A stretch of DNA of 64,000 nucleotides from Listeria monocytogenes ATCC 19117 (GCF_000307025.1 NC_018584.1:2752501-2816500); one strand, 5' to 3'. Positions 34,864 through 43,770 are shown, counted from the first letter of the stretch. Numbers and translations are program-made. Notes: a model not told the origin generated them from the letters alone.

Positions 34864-36603
34864 TTAATCTTTAATTTCAAGCAAATCTTCACCAACGAGT
34901 TTTGCGGCTTCTGCAACAAAAGGATCTTCCGCTGGTTTTTTAGCTTCTGGATTTGCGCCGTCCTCCGCATCGCCGTCGCTACCATGACTATGCAGGAAAT
35001 TCTCTCTTACGTCAGCCCATTGATCTTCTGGGATACCAATAAAAGTATAATTTACTTGAGTCAGTCGGGCAATACTCGATGTGATGGTTTCAACAAAGTT
35101 CGGATTATCCATCGCCATTTGACAGTGAATCTCATGCTTAAATTTTAACACAAAAGTGTCCTGAGATGCAGCCACAGGTTCTGCGTCATTTAAAAGTGCT
35201 GCTTGAGATGCCATCAACATTGATAATAACTCGCCCCAACAACCACGGATTAACTGTAAATTCTCTTTCTTAGCCTCACCTAGCACATGGTTGATTTTAC
35301 CAATAGGCGCTTTAAATTGCTTGCCGTTGTTGATTGCTTTTTTAGAACCACCGCGATTTTGGGTTGGTTTATCGGCTGGCGCTGCTCCAGCCCCGCTGGC
35401 AATTTGATTTTTCAGCGTTTGTATCTCTTGATGCATTTGCTCCATTTGACGTTTTAAGTCAGAGAGGTCGCTTCCAGAAGCTGCATCTGCTGGCACATTC
35501 CCGCCACCTGCAACTGATTGACTCGCCTGAGTTAACTGAACAAGCGCCACTTCCACATAAATACCCGGATGATTCGAGAAACGCATTTGTTGCTGAGCTG
35601 TATTTAAAATTTTCACGAACTCATACACTTTAAGTGAATCTGCTCGTTTTGCCAAAGCAACAAAATCATCATCAATCAAAGCTCGTTCCAGTGTTTCTTC
35701 CAGATTCGGCGCTTTTTGATACAGCAGCACATCTCTAAAGAATACGAGTAAATCTTCCACTAAGCGAACCGGGTCTTTCCCTTCTGCTAGCAGTGCTGTC
35801 AGCGTTGAAATCGCTTCTGCTGCATCGCCGTCAAACGCTGCACTTACTAGTTTTGTAAGGAGATTTTGAGCAACCGAACCTGTTATTTCTAGCGCGTCTT
35901 CCACTGTAACTTCTTCTGACCCGTAAGATATAACTTGATCGAGCAAACTAAGCGCATCACGCATTCCACCTTCAGCCGCACGCGCAACAATCATCAACGC
36001 TTTTTCATCATAAGGGATTTTTTCTTCTTCCAAAATAAATTTCAAACGACCAATAATATCTTGTGTCGTGATTCGTTTAAAATCAAACCGTTGTACTCTC
36101 GAAATAATCGTTAGCGGTAACTTATGCGGTTCTGTTGTTGCCAAAATAAAAATGACATGTTTCGGCGGTTCTTCCAGCGTTTTTAGTAGCGCATTAAACG
36201 CTCCCGTCGACAACATATGCACTTCATCGATAATATATACTTTATATTTCGCCACAGTTGGCGCATATTTTACTTTTTCCCGGATATCTCGAATTTCTTC
36301 AACCCCGTTATTACTGGCAGCATCGATTTCAAGAACATCTGGTATAGAACCGTCCGTCGTACCTTTACAAATCTCACATTCATTGCAAGGCTCCCCGTCA
36401 TGGCCGTGTTCACAGTTAATCGCCTTCGCAAAAATTTTCGCCGCACTAGTCTTCCCCGTCCCCCGAGGCCCAGAAAATAAATAAGCGTGCGAAGTTTTAT
36501 TTTGCACAATGGCATTTTTAAGCGTTTTCGTCACATGTTCCTGTCCAACAACATCCTGAAACGACTGCGGCCGAAAAACCCGATACAAAGCCTGATACGC
36601 CAT
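34864..36603 (-). CDS. dnaX: DNA polymerase III subunit gamma/tau
   Basis: 579 residues from the ATG at 36601-36603, after AAGGAG; a longer frame lacks a proper start. AAA+ clamp-loader domain: Walker [14 protein letters not shown], a zinc module of Cys/His around CNECEIC, Walker B DEVHML, the sensor-1 region [11 protein letters not shown]. The C-terminal part (about 370-579) is the tau region that contacts DnaB and polymerase, with a low-complexity acidic tail. It loads the sliding clamp and couples the replisome. No frameshift signal for a separate gamma form was noticed. Confidence 0.97.
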   Translation of the reverse strand: MAYQALYRVFRPQSFQDVVGQEHVTKTLKNAIVQNKTSHAYLFSGPRGTGKTSAAKIFAKAINCEHGHDGEPCNECEICKGTTDGSIPDVLEIDAASNNGVEEIRDIREKVKYAPTVAKYKVYIIDEVHMLSTGAFNALLKTLEEPPKHVIFILATTEPHKLPLTIISRVQRFDFKRITTQDIIGRLKFILEEEKIPYDEKALMIVARAAEGGMRDALSLLDQVISYGSEEVTVEDALEITGSVAQNLLTKLVSAAFDGDAAEAISTLTALLAEGKDPVRLVEDLLVFFRDVLLYQKAPNLEETLERALIDDDFVALAKRADSLKVYEFVKILNTAQQQMRFSNHPGIYVEVALVQLTQASQSVAGGGNVPADAASGSDLSDLKRQMEQMHQEIQTLKNQIASGAGAAPADKPTQNRGGSKKAINNGKQFKAPIGKINHVLGEAKKENLQLIRGCWGELLSMLMASQAALLNDAEPVAASQDTFVLKFKHEIHCQMAMDNPNFVETITSSIARLTQVNYTFIGIPEDQWADVRENFLHSHGSDGDAEDGANPEAKKPAEDPFVAEAAKLVGEDLLEIKD

Positions 36604-36642
36604 CTGCCACTCTCCTTCACCTAAAACCATTTTAGTAGTTTT

Positions 36643-36671
36643 ATTATAACGTATTGTTGAAGAAGTTTCAA
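36643..36671 (-). promoter_or_regulatory. Promoter of dnaX
   Basis: Minus-strand TTGAAA (36666-36671), 17-base spacer, TATAAT (36643-36648). The -10 and spacing are ideal for the housekeeping sigma factor, 40 bases before the dnaX start. Confidence 0.8.
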
Positions 36672-36753
36672 AACGTTGTTTGTTTTGATCTACTTCTTCA
36701 ATATAAATCTGAGCAAAGCGATGATTTAATCCTTACCAGAAGTTTCAAAACGT
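36661..36753. repeat. 16-bp direct repeat upstream of dnaX
   Basis: AGAAGTTTCAAAACGT occurs at 36661-36676 and again at 36738-36753, 77 bases apart. The left copy contains the dnaX -35 box. The stretch to the right (36776-36840) is almost free of G on the + strand, with the run GGTGGTGGTGG on the other. No gene is seen from 36604 to 36851. Confidence 0.6.
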
Positions 36754-36851
36754 CCTGAGCCGGGCTAGCTTCAAAAACCACCACCACCAAAAATCAAAAA
36801 TCAAACCCCAAAAAAAGAACCAGACCCCCGAAAAAGCCCGATTCCAAACTC

Positions 36852-37316
36852 TTACTGTTCACTTTTAGCAGCCAATTTCTCCTGCTTCTGCTTACTCTCA
36901 TTAATAACCGAAAGCTCAATCGATTTCAGCAAGTTTTTTACACGTTTTTTACGGAAGAAGCCAAACATAAAACCAACAATAATATTATTCATTTTATTTA
37001 ACGCTTTTTCCGTTTCGATTAATTCGTTATAGGTCACTTCGCATGTAGTTTCGCTAGTGGATTTTATCGTATACGTCGTCGTATGAGTGTTCACACGGCT
37101 GCTCGTTTCGAATTGATAAAGTTCGTTAGGTTGCACTTTAACAATTTTTGTTGTAGCAAGTGCGCCATTAGACATCGTACGTTGATATTTATATCCTTCT
37201 AACTTTCGTACTTGAAGCGTCTTACCAGTGGCATTTTTTACATCATAGATTGCTGAGCTAACTAGTGTATCAAAGCATTCTTTTTGGGATATATATAATT
37301 TCTGTGTGACATTCAC
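36852..37316 (-). CDS. DUF3284 family protein
   Basis: 154 residues starting at a GTG (37314-37316) with AAGGAG upstream. Reads as a START/SRPBCC-like beta-rich protein with a basic tail (FFRKKRVKNLLKSIE); the middle ETTCEVTYNELIETEKALNK fits DUF3284, commonly found beside cellobiose-type PTS genes, as here. Function unknown. It is the last of a leftward unit of EIIC and three small genes. Confidence 0.65.
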   Translation of the reverse strand: MNVTQKLYISQKECFDTLVSSAIYDVKNATGKTLQVRKLEGYKYQRTMSNGALATTKIVKVQPNELYQFETSSRVNTHTTTYTIKSTSETTCEVTYNELIETEKALNKMNNIIVGFMFGFFRKKRVKNLLKSIELSVINESKQKQEKLAAKSEQ

Positions 37317-37333
37317 TTTTTAATCGACTCCTT

Positions 37334-37522
37334 CTAATTCTTTTCTTTCTTATCTTTACGGATTTTTAGCACGATGAAAACACAGCCGATTAAAACAACC
37401 GCAAGTCCTGTAACTAGAAGAGGTACACTAGCCATCCCATCTTTTCCATAAGAGGGACTAAACATAATAATAATAAGACCTATACTAATAAGAAATAGTG
37501 CATTAACAATTTTCATTTTCAA
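37334..37522 (-). CDS. Small two-span membrane protein (DUF3188-like)
   Basis: 62 residues: hydrophobic helix at about 5-23, a short GKDGMASVP loop, a second helix at about 31-53, and a basic tail (RKDKKEKN). The layout resembles DUF3188. Its start overlaps the stop of the gene upstream by four bases, and 17 bases separate its stop from the next gene. Role unknown. Confidence 0.6.
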   Translation of the reverse strand: MKMKIVNALFLISIGLIIIMFSPSYGKDGMASVPLLVTGLAVVLIGCVFIVLKIRKDKKEKN

Positions 37523-37740
37523 CCCACGCTAACTTGGAAATAGAGTACAGAACCTATTTCAGTTGCTTTTATAGTTTCTTTGGCGATTTTTGCTGCCTTT
37601 TCTTCGTCTTCAATATTTGTTTCAAAAGTAAGTTTCATACCTTTTTCGTCTATTTTTTTAAAAGTTACACCGTCTTTATCATATGTTTCAAGTAATTCAG
37701 TAATGTAATCTCGCTTCATTGGACAATTAAGAATAATCAT
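37519..37740 (-). CDS. Small conserved hypothetical protein, 73 residues
   Basis: Soluble mixed alpha/beta sequence with no motif I recognise (MIILNCPMKRDYITELL start; KIAKETIKATEIGSVLYFQV end). AGGAGG precedes its ATG. It is coupled to the DUF3188-like gene by a four-base overlap. Position after a PTS EIIC and before DUF3284 suggests membership in that PTS locus; function unknown. Confidence 0.55.
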   Translation of the reverse strand: MIILNCPMKRDYITELLETYDKDGVTFKKIDEKGMKLTFETNIEDEEKAAKIAKETIKATEIGSVLYFQVSVG

Positions 37741-37827
37741 TTAAAAAAACCTCCTTTTCTATAGTTTAACGTTATCTTTCGCTTCTTGCAATGAATAAAA
37801 ATGGTGCAGGAATTCCTACATGATATA

Positions 37828-37860
37828 CTGGCTAGGCACAATTTAGCTGCACCTAGCCAG
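37828..37860 (-). other. Stem-loop between EIIC and its downstream small genes
   Basis: Perfect 9-bp arms CTGGCTAGG and CCTAGCCAG around 15 bases, 15 bases after the EIIC stop. No T run follows on the minus strand, so it is more likely a stabilising or processing stem than a full terminator. Confidence 0.55.
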
Positions 37861-37874
37861 AAACTTATTATTTT

Positions 37875-39239
37875 CTAAGCTTTCATCTCTTCTTCTGGTA
37901 CACCAACGCGATTTGCGGTAATAACAAATGGTACCCAAATCAAGAACGCGACGACCATATTTATGAGTGAAATTACTGGTGCCATCCAATCTCCCCCGGT
38001 TGCTAAGAAGGAATTCAGAAGTGGCGGCATTACCCAAACTACTGCAATTTTAACTGGGCCGACAATGCCAAGTGTTGTTGCAAAGTAAGCGATTGTTACC
38101 ATTACCATTGGCGCGATAAGGAATGGTATTAAGTAAATTGTATTTAATACGATCGGTAAACCAAACATGATTGGTTCGTTAATATTAAATATACCTGGTG
38201 CAAGAGACAATTTCGCAACTGTTCGTGCATCCGCTCGTTTCGAGAACATTAGTAATGCGATAATCAGTACAAGCGTACCGCCTGATCCACCCATCCATAC
38301 ATACGCATCGAAAGAACCACGTACCCATTCGAATGGTAATTTAGCGCCTTCTTGTGCCGCACTAATGTTTTGTAGTTGTGCTGTACCCCAAAGTGATTCT
38401 AGAACCGGAGCAAGTACGTTCGGACCATGAATCCCGAAGAACCATAGTAGTTGTACTAAGAAAGTAACTAGTAAAACAGCTCCGTACCCTTGCGAAAGTG
38501 ATAATAACGGCTCTTGAATTGTTTTGGAAATCCAAGTAATAACGTCCATATTTGTGATTTTGAAGAATGCCCAGTCAATAATACCAACAACATAAAGTGC
38601 AACTAACGCAGGAATAATCGCCGCGAAAGCTTTACTTACAGCCGGTGGAACAGAATCTGGCATTTTGATAATAATATTTCTGCGCATTAATTTCGCATAA
38701 ATAATAGTTGATATAAAACCGAAAATCATTGCGGTAAACAAGCCGGTACCATTTACTTGGCTTAGGCTAAAGAATCCGTAAATTCCAGCAAATTCTTTTG
38801 GTAAAGTAGCTACATCGAAATTTGCATTAGAAGCCGCAATCGCAGCTTTTACTGCATCTAAGCTTACAGTAACAGTTAAGTTCATAACAAAAGCAGCAAG
38901 AGAAACTAGCCCCCCAGCTAATCGATCCACTTCATATGCTTTTGATAAATTATACCCTAGTGAAAAGGCAAAAATAATTGAAACAATTGCTAATGTCCCA
39001 TTGTATACATATCCATTAATCCCGATAAGTGGTTGCATCGCTTCCACAAATCCTGTCCATCCCCAGTCAGTTGGAAAATCCCTAAAAAACGCATTTAAAA
39101 GTACTGCAATTGACCCAGCCATAGTGATTGGCATTGTTGAAATAAAAGCATCACGTAATGCAACTAGATGTTTTTGTGAACCAATTTTCGCTGCTACTGG
39201 CACAAAATACTTTTCCAAAAATGCTGTTAATCCATTCAT
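37875..39239 (-). CDS. PTS EIIC, cellobiose/diacetylchitobiose family
   Basis: 454 residues, eight or more membrane spans, beginning MNGLTAFLEKYFVPVAAKIG and holding the substrate-site segment FNINEPIMFGLPIVLN, closely like the interrupted EIIC at 15317. It imports and phosphorylates a beta-glucoside with EIIA/EIIB made elsewhere, since none lies beside it. A sigma-54 promoter lies about 230 bases upstream. Intact here, so it could partly cover for the broken paralogue. Confidence 0.9.
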   Translation of the reverse strand: MNGLTAFLEKYFVPVAAKIGSQKHLVALRDAFISTMPITMAGSIAVLLNAFFRDFPTDWGWTGFVEAMQPLIGINGYVYNGTLAIVSIIFAFSLGYNLSKAYEVDRLAGGLVSLAAFVMNLTVTVSLDAVKAAIAASNANFDVATLPKEFAGIYGFFSLSQVNGTGLFTAMIFGFISTIIYAKLMRRNIIIKMPDSVPPAVSKAFAAIIPALVALYVVGIIDWAFFKITNMDVITWISKTIQEPLLSLSQGYGAVLLVTFLVQLLWFFGIHGPNVLAPVLESLWGTAQLQNISAAQEGAKLPFEWVRGSFDAYVWMGGSGGTLVLIIALLMFSKRADARTVAKLSLAPGIFNINEPIMFGLPIVLNTIYLIPFLIAPMVMVTIAYFATTLGIVGPVKIAVVWVMPPLLNSFLATGGDWMAPVISLINMVVAFLIWVPFVITANRVGVPEEEMKA

Positions 39240-39466
39240 ATTTTATCCTCCCGTAAACCTTTTTATTTAACACTCATCTTTTAAACAAAATATAATTTCT
39301 ATGTATAAACTCCCTTTAAGTTTATCAGCTATATCTGTTTACTTTGTCCTAGTAATCCCCATTACTAAAACAAACCAGATGGAATCTTTGCATGACCTCG
39401 TGAAATTTTGGGAGCCCTCCTCTCCGCTTCATGATAAGGCTTACATTTAGATTCACCTTAATCTAT

Positions 39467-39483
39467 TGCAATTTCCGTGCCAA
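39467..39483 (-). promoter_or_regulatory. Sigma-54 (RpoN) promoter of the second EIIC
   Basis: Minus-strand TTGGCAC, five bases (GGAAA), TTGCA: full match to TGGCAC-N5-TTGCW. The first seven bases plus the next two equal those at the other sigma-54 promoter of this window. It directs transcription toward the EIIC at 37875-39239. Confidence 0.88.
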
Positions 39484-39571
39484 GTACTAAATTTGGAAAA
39501 AACATCCTTTAATCTCTTGAAAGCCTTGTCTTTCTTGCCTTTAAACTTGTATTACACACATACAGAAAAAA

Positions 39572-39602
39572 ACTGTGTAAGTAAGCGTTAACATTACACA
39601 GT
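39572..39602. promoter_or_regulatory. Inverted repeat, candidate enhancer site
   Basis: ACTGTGTAA (39572-39580) and TTACACAGT (39594-39602), 9-bp arms and 13-base centre. It is about 90-120 bases upstream of the sigma-54 promoter, a normal position for an enhancer-binding activator, and shares TGTGTAA/TTACACA with 14735-14755. Confidence 0.6.
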
Positions 39603-39679
39603 TTACTAATTTATCCATTCTTCTTTCTGTGTTATAATGAGCATAAGCTAAGTAATACCAACAATTCGAGGTGATAAAT

Positions 39680-39835
39680 ATGGCAGTCAAACGAGATATG
39701 CCGGAAGAGTCGAAAAATAGTAAAGTTGTGAAAAAAGAGCATTTTTCGATTGTGTTTCCTGATGATATAAAAGAACCAAAAAATGCGAGTGAACAAAAAA
39801 AGCAAGATGTTGAAAAGAAAACAGATGATAATTAA
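39680..39835 (+). CDS. Small charged hypothetical protein, 51 residues
   Basis: Starts at the ATG at 39680 with CGAGGTGA upstream and reads MAVKRDMPEESKNSKVV through EHFSIVFPDD to a Lys/Asp-rich tail. It is entirely hydrophilic and probably disordered. The stop leads straight into a terminator, which supports a real gene. No family recognised. Confidence 0.55.
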   Translation: MAVKRDMPEESKNSKVVKKEHFSIVFPDDIKEPKNASEQKKQDVEKKTDDN

Positions 39836-39836
39836 T

Positions 39837-39868
39837 AAAAAAGAGCATCCGCGGGGATGCTCTTTTTT
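39837..39868. terminator. Bidirectional terminator
   Basis: AAAAGAGCATCC and GGATGCTCTTTT around GCGG, A run before and T run after. It ends the small + gene and the leftward gene at 39867-40508, whose stop lies at the stem edge. Confidence 0.9.
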
Positions 39869-40508
39869 ATTTAATAGAGAAGATAACCATTTCTTTATCC
39901 TCATCAATTCGGACATTTACGTCCATGCCTAATTTATCTTTAAAAAGTGCCGTAATATTTAGATAGTCATCATAGCTACCGATATCACTTTTTTCGTATC
40001 CTTGTAGAATTGTCGGCTTGATACGCACAATGTAATCATCATTTGATGTTTCTTCAGGATTATAAGTATAGATTTTCTTACCATTCTTATCAAAAAAGTC
40101 ATATGTTGCATAGGATTCATTGTTTGTGATATACACATCTTTTTGTGTAACATAAGCATTATCGGCCACGCTGTAGTCAATCAAACCTGCGTAATATTTA
40201 TTGGTAGATGGTTCATTAATTTCATATTGTTTATAAGCTAGTCGGAATAAGTAATCAATATTGTAGTAACTATTCACGCGGAAATAGAGATTTTTATCTT
40301 TGGATTTTTTATCTACGCCAATATCTGTCGCACTAATTGGGAAGACTTCATATAATTTGCCGTCTATTTCGTAAGCTACTTCATACTTATCAAACACTTC
40401 TTGGCGCTGAAAAAAGCCAAACATAATTGCTAAGATTACGATAATTCCTACGAAAACTGCGACGATTAGAGCGGGCAGCCATTTCTTTTTTGATTTTAGT
40501 TGTTGCAT
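39867..40508 (-). CDS. Hypothetical membrane-anchored protein, 213 residues
   Basis: I use the ATG at 40506-40508, eight bases after AAAGGA. A basic start (QLKSKKKWLPAL) leads into one transmembrane helix (about 12-32, VAVFVGIIVILAIMFGFF); the rest is a soluble extracytoplasmic domain rich in Tyr, Asn and Asp, with no motif I recognise. Topology: N-in, C-out. It is a single gene with its own terminator. Confidence 0.65.
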   Translation of the reverse strand: MQQLKSKKKWLPALIVAVFVGIIVILAIMFGFFQRQEVFDKYEVAYEIDGKLYEVFPISATDIGVDKKSKDKNLYFRVNSYYNIDYLFRLAYKQYEINEPSTNKYYAGLIDYSVADNAYVTQKDVYITNNESYATYDFFDKNGKKIYTYNPEETSNDDYIVRIKPTILQGYEKSDIGSYDDYLNITALFKDKLGMDVNVRIDEDKEMVIFSIK

Positions 40509-40606
40509 TATTTTCATCCTTTGTCATGAATTGCTTTACTATTTTATATTGTACCAGTTTATGAATCATTATACATTATTTTTCTGAGGATAGGGCTGAT
40601 TTGTAG

Positions 40607-40644
40607 AAAAAAGACTACTCTGCGCTAAGCAAAATAGTCTTTTA
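40607..40644. terminator. Terminator of the SRP RNA
   Basis: AAAAAAGACTA and TAGTCTTTTA around 17 bases; on the minus strand TAGTCTTTTTT gives the T run. It lies about 15-20 bases after the 3' end of the RNA. Confidence 0.85.
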
Positions 40645-40659
40645 TATATTTAAAATTAG

Positions 40660-40936
40660 TGTCGCGCACCTCACATCGACATGCAATCATCTGCGTTACC
40701 CTGATAGTTAGCTCGGGCCAGGCGACCTCGCGGCACATGAGAAGCACTGCTTAATGCTGCTTCCTTCCGGACCTGACATGGTTCACAGGTTCCCATTGCG
40801 CAAGACCCAACCTTCAACACCACTTGTCAAGGGCAGACCAAACAATTACGATGCCTCAAATGAGGAATTCAACCCCGCTAGAGCGGATTGCGGGTTACAG
40901 GGCGCCGCTACCTCCCCGTCTAGCACGACAAATTTG
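40660..40936 (-). ncRNA. ffs: Signal recognition particle RNA, large Bacillus type (scRNA/ffs)
   Basis: The minus strand has the universal domain IV core (GTCAGGTCCGGAAGGAAGCA), then the tail with GCCTGGCCCGAGCTAACT, and upstream the Alu-domain segment GACGGGGAGGTAGCGGCGCC. At about 275 nucleotides it is the long Gram-positive form with an Alu domain. With Ffh it targets membrane proteins. Edges are set by comparison with remembered B. subtilis scRNA and are approximate. The + reading frame across it is not a gene. Confidence 0.95.
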
Positions 40937-41050
40937 CTACCAATAATTAAATGCCAAATAAAAATTATTTAGCGCAAACTCTGAAAAGAGCTCAATTACT
41001 AGTGTACCTTTTTCATCTAAAAAGTGCAAGCGGGAACACGGAAATATTTT

Positions 41051-41146
41051 TTAACGTAAGTAAACACTCATGATTGCTGCGATAATCGTACCAACTACAC
41101 AAATACCTACTAATGTTAAAGCTATCCATACTATTTTTTTATTCAT
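41051..41146 (-). CDS. Small single-span membrane protein, 31 residues
   Basis: Starts at the ATG at 41144-41146 after GAGGGGG and reads MNKKIVWIALTLVGICVVGT followed by more hydrophobic residues and SVYLR. One helix with a basic N-end, so N-in. The ribosome-binding site is good. No family recognised; function unknown. Confidence 0.6.
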   Translation of the reverse strand: MNKKIVWIALTLVGICVVGTIIAAIMSVYLR

Positions 41147-41204
41147 GGTTTTCTCCCCCTCGTCATCACTTTTCTTTTAGTGATTATATCATGAAATCCA
41201 AAAT

Positions 41205-42719
41205 TTAGCTGTTAATATCAAACTTCTTTTGCCAACTATTTAATTGGCTGTAGCTCGACATTAACTGTGTGGTTACTTGTTTAAAAATCAGACGTAATTC
41301 CGCGTATTTAAGGACGTTCTCACTTGGATGATATACCGCTTTAATAGGCAGTGTATGTTTTAGATTAAGATCCTTCAAAATCCCTAGTGATCGCATACCA
41401 ATAATCGCTGCTCCTAAACTTGAGCCTTCTATCGTATGCGGAACACGTATTTCTCGGTTCAAAATATCCGCCAGAAGTTTACACCAAGCATCATGCGCTG
41501 AAATCCCGCCTGTGACATAAATAATATCATCTGGAGCCGAAACCGCCTCATAAACTTCTGCAAGATTAAAAGCAACACCTTCCAAAATCGCACGAATAAA
41601 ATGGGCTTTTGTATGATTAATCGTCAGCCCAACAAAACCTCCTCGAATATCATTAGTCCAAAATGGTGCACGCTCGCCTAACAAATATGGCTGGAATAAA
41701 AGACCCGCAGCGCCCGGAGGAACTTCCTCTATTTTTGCAATAAAGCTTGCGAAATCACGCCTACTAATTTCAGCTTCAGAGCCAAATTGTTGCAAACCCC
41801 ACTCGACTACTTTTCCACCATTATTCACTGCGCCGCCTGCGATAAAGTAGCCATCACCAGCTCCGTAGCAAAATGTCCGACCACGAGAATCTATTTGGAA
41901 TTGATTGGTAAGTTTGCGAACTGCACCACTTGTGCCTACTGTAATCGTAACATCATTTTGGCCGGTCGCTTGAATACCAATATTAGCTAGCGCCCCGTCA
42001 CTCCCCCCTACAATGAATGGTAAATTTTCTGGGATTCCCATTAATTCAGCATATTCTTTTTTCACGCCAGTTAATTGATATGTTTCTGGTACAACTTTTG
42101 GCAAAAAATCAGGAGTCAATTTGACAATTTCCATTGCTTCAAATTCCCAGTCGTGCTCCATAATGTTATATAGTCCAGTCCCCGATGCTAACGATTCATC
42201 CATCACCCAAACACCAAATAATCGGTATAAAATATAGGATTTAATATCAACAAATTTTTCTGTGCGTTTAAATAAAGTAGGCTTTTCCTCCTTCAACCAG
42301 CAAATTTTGGCAAAGGGGCTCATAGGGTGTATCGGCGTTCCTGTGGCCTCATACAGTTGGAATAAGTAATTATCCCTTTTTACTTTTTCAAGCGTCTCAC
42401 TGCTTCGTCCGTCCGCCCAAGTGATACATTCAGTCAAAAGCTCTCCATTACTTCCAACCATAATTAAACTATGCATCGCAGAACTAAACGAAATCCCCGC
42501 TAATTCTTCTTTATTCACATTTTTCATCACAGCTTGAATAGATGATAAAACTGCTTCGAAAATTTCCGTGGGGCTCTCTTCCGCTTTCCCAGTTTCATCC
42601 GTTATTAGTTCATAATGCGTCGCCTGCCGGAAAATCACTTCTCCTCGTTGATTAAAAAGTACTGCCTTTGTGCTTGAAGTTCCAATGTCTACGCCCATTA
42701 TGTATGGTTTACTCGTCAA
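41205..42719 (-). CDS. FGGY family carbohydrate kinase (gluconate/xylulose kinase-like)
   Basis: 504 residues from the TTG at 42717-42719, preceded by GGGGTG; the longer frame has no ribosome-binding site. Two actin-like domains: N-terminal phosphate loop GVDIGTSSTKAVLF, the substrate segment ITWADGRSS with the catalytic-base Asp in VGGSDGALANIG, and the C-terminal ATP-binding YVTGGISAHDAWCKLLAD. It phosphorylates a sugar or sugar acid; gluconate is commonly given for this listerial gene, but the sequence alone does not decide. Confidence 0.85.
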   Translation of the reverse strand: MTSKPYIMGVDIGTSSTKAVLFNQRGEVIFRQATHYELITDETGKAEESPTEIFEAVLSSIQAVMKNVNKEELAGISFSSAMHSLIMVGSNGELLTECITWADGRSSETLEKVKRDNYLFQLYEATGTPIHPMSPFAKICWLKEEKPTLFKRTEKFVDIKSYILYRLFGVWVMDESLASGTGLYNIMEHDWEFEAMEIVKLTPDFLPKVVPETYQLTGVKKEYAELMGIPENLPFIVGGSDGALANIGIQATGQNDVTITVGTSGAVRKLTNQFQIDSRGRTFCYGAGDGYFIAGGAVNNGGKVVEWGLQQFGSEAEISRRDFASFIAKIEEVPPGAAGLLFQPYLLGERAPFWTNDIRGGFVGLTINHTKAHFIRAILEGVAFNLAEVYEAVSAPDDIIYVTGGISAHDAWCKLLADILNREIRVPHTIEGSSLGAAIIGMRSLGILKDLNLKHTLPIKAVYHPSENVLKYAELRLIFKQVTTQLMSSYSQLNSWQKKFDINS

Positions 42720-42805
42720 ACAATTCACCCCGCGTTTTCGTTTCTTTTTATTATACGTCAAATAGAAGAAAATTTGGGGCTAGGCTACTTAGCTTTTTTG
42801 CCAAA

Positions 42806-42833
42806 CAAAAAAGCTAGAGAAATTCTCTAGCTT
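42806..42833 (-). terminator. Terminator after the GW-module gene
   Basis: AAGCTAGAGAA and TTCTCTAGCTT; on the minus strand a T run TTTTTTG follows. The stem begins in the stop codon of the 42832-43770 gene. Confidence 0.8.
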
Positions 42834-43770
42834 AATTTATACCGTAAAAAGTTTTTATTCGGCTTTCTTCACCTAACACAATAAGTGTATTTTTATCCGC
42901 GAATTTTAGCACTTCTTTTGTATTGGCTTCACTTTGAGCGACGCAACCTAATGTGTAATTGTATTTCGGTGAATCAACATGGTAAAACACAGCCGATCCT
43001 TTACCTTTTACACGTTTAGCGTTGTATTTCACTTCCATTCCGTATTTGTACTGCGGAATCTTCATTTTTTCATCTGCAGAACTAGAGGAATTGCGTTCTT
43101 GCCAAGTGTTATAGGATTTGTCGTTAGAGTTAGAAATCCAATAACTTCTATTAGTAATCGCTCTGAATGTCAGCTTCGTACCAGGATTACCCTTTTGCCC
43201 AAATGCAATGCCTGTACGATAAACGCCAACTGGAGTTCCAGAACTTTTTTCAGAGAACTTTGGATCAAATCCCCATTTGCCAATATGACTGGTAAAATGA
43301 CGAACTTCATACCAATTTCCTGCACTATTTTTTTGGAAAAAGTAGGTTGTTGCGGTAGTATTCTTTGGTTTTGTGGTGATGATTGCCTTTTTACTGTTCC
43401 AAAGAGCTGGAACGGTGTCAGCAATTGTTGGTTTGCCGACATTCGTAAAGGCACGCGAGTCAATCCATCCGATTGTAGTATTTCCTAGCTTACAATAATA
43501 CCATTTAGCTCTTGCTGTTTTTCCTTCGCGCGTAATAATCAACGTCTTCTTGTCGTATTTCTTAGCTGAACCGAGGTACTTAACACTACTACTCGTTTTG
43601 TACATCTTGCTATTAATACCATCATTTCGTTTTGACTGATTTACTACCCCTTTTAGATTAACTGCTTTGTCATAAATGATTTTTTCGTAGGATGCTGCTT
43701 CGGCATTAAAGGAGTGACCAAGTAGGCTAACCATTAAAACAATAATTAAACCGCTTAATAACTTCTTCAT
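42832..43770 (-). CDS. Secreted protein with a GW module and L,D-transpeptidase-like domain
   Basis: 312 residues with a Sec signal peptide (about 1-25, cut near AEA/AS). The N-terminal half (about 30-115) is a GW/SH3-like module with WYYCKLGNTTIGWIDSRAF, which binds teichoic acid in other listerial proteins. The C-terminal half (about 125-300) resembles an L,D-transpeptidase catalytic domain ending in YTLGCVAQSE with a Cys in the expected place. The His that normally precedes the Gly-Cys (S/T-H-G-C) is Leu here, so activity is uncertain. Likely surface-associated. Confidence 0.75.
   Translation of the reverse strand: MKKLLSGLIIVLMVSLLGHSFNAEAASYEKIIYDKAVNLKGVVNQSKRNDGINSKMYKTSSSVKYLGSAKKYDKKTLIITREGKTARAKWYYCKLGNTTIGWIDSRAFTNVGKPTIADTVPALWNSKKAIITTKPKNTTATTYFFQKNSAGNWYEVRHFTSHIGKWGFDPKFSEKSSGTPVGVYRTGIAFGQKGNPGTKLTFRAITNRSYWISNSNDKSYNTWQERNSSSSADEKMKIPQYKYGMEVKYNAKRVKGKGSAVFYHVDSPKYNYTLGCVAQSEANTKEVLKFADKNTLIVLGEESRIKTFYGIN

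Larger units (their letters stand above)
39240..39679. other. Regulatory intergenic region before the second EIIC
   Basis: A 440-base stretch without genes except the start of the small gene on the right. It contains the sigma-54 promoter, an upstream TGTGTAA dyad and a further half-site TTACACACA at 39552-39560, then a leader of more than 200 bases before the EIIC start (about 39240-39455) in which I recognise no known riboswitch. Confidence 0.6.

Noticed and set aside
40754-40972. 72-residue + strand reading frame
   Set aside because: It lies inside the SRP RNA gene on the opposite strand; its codons are the complement of conserved RNA blocks.
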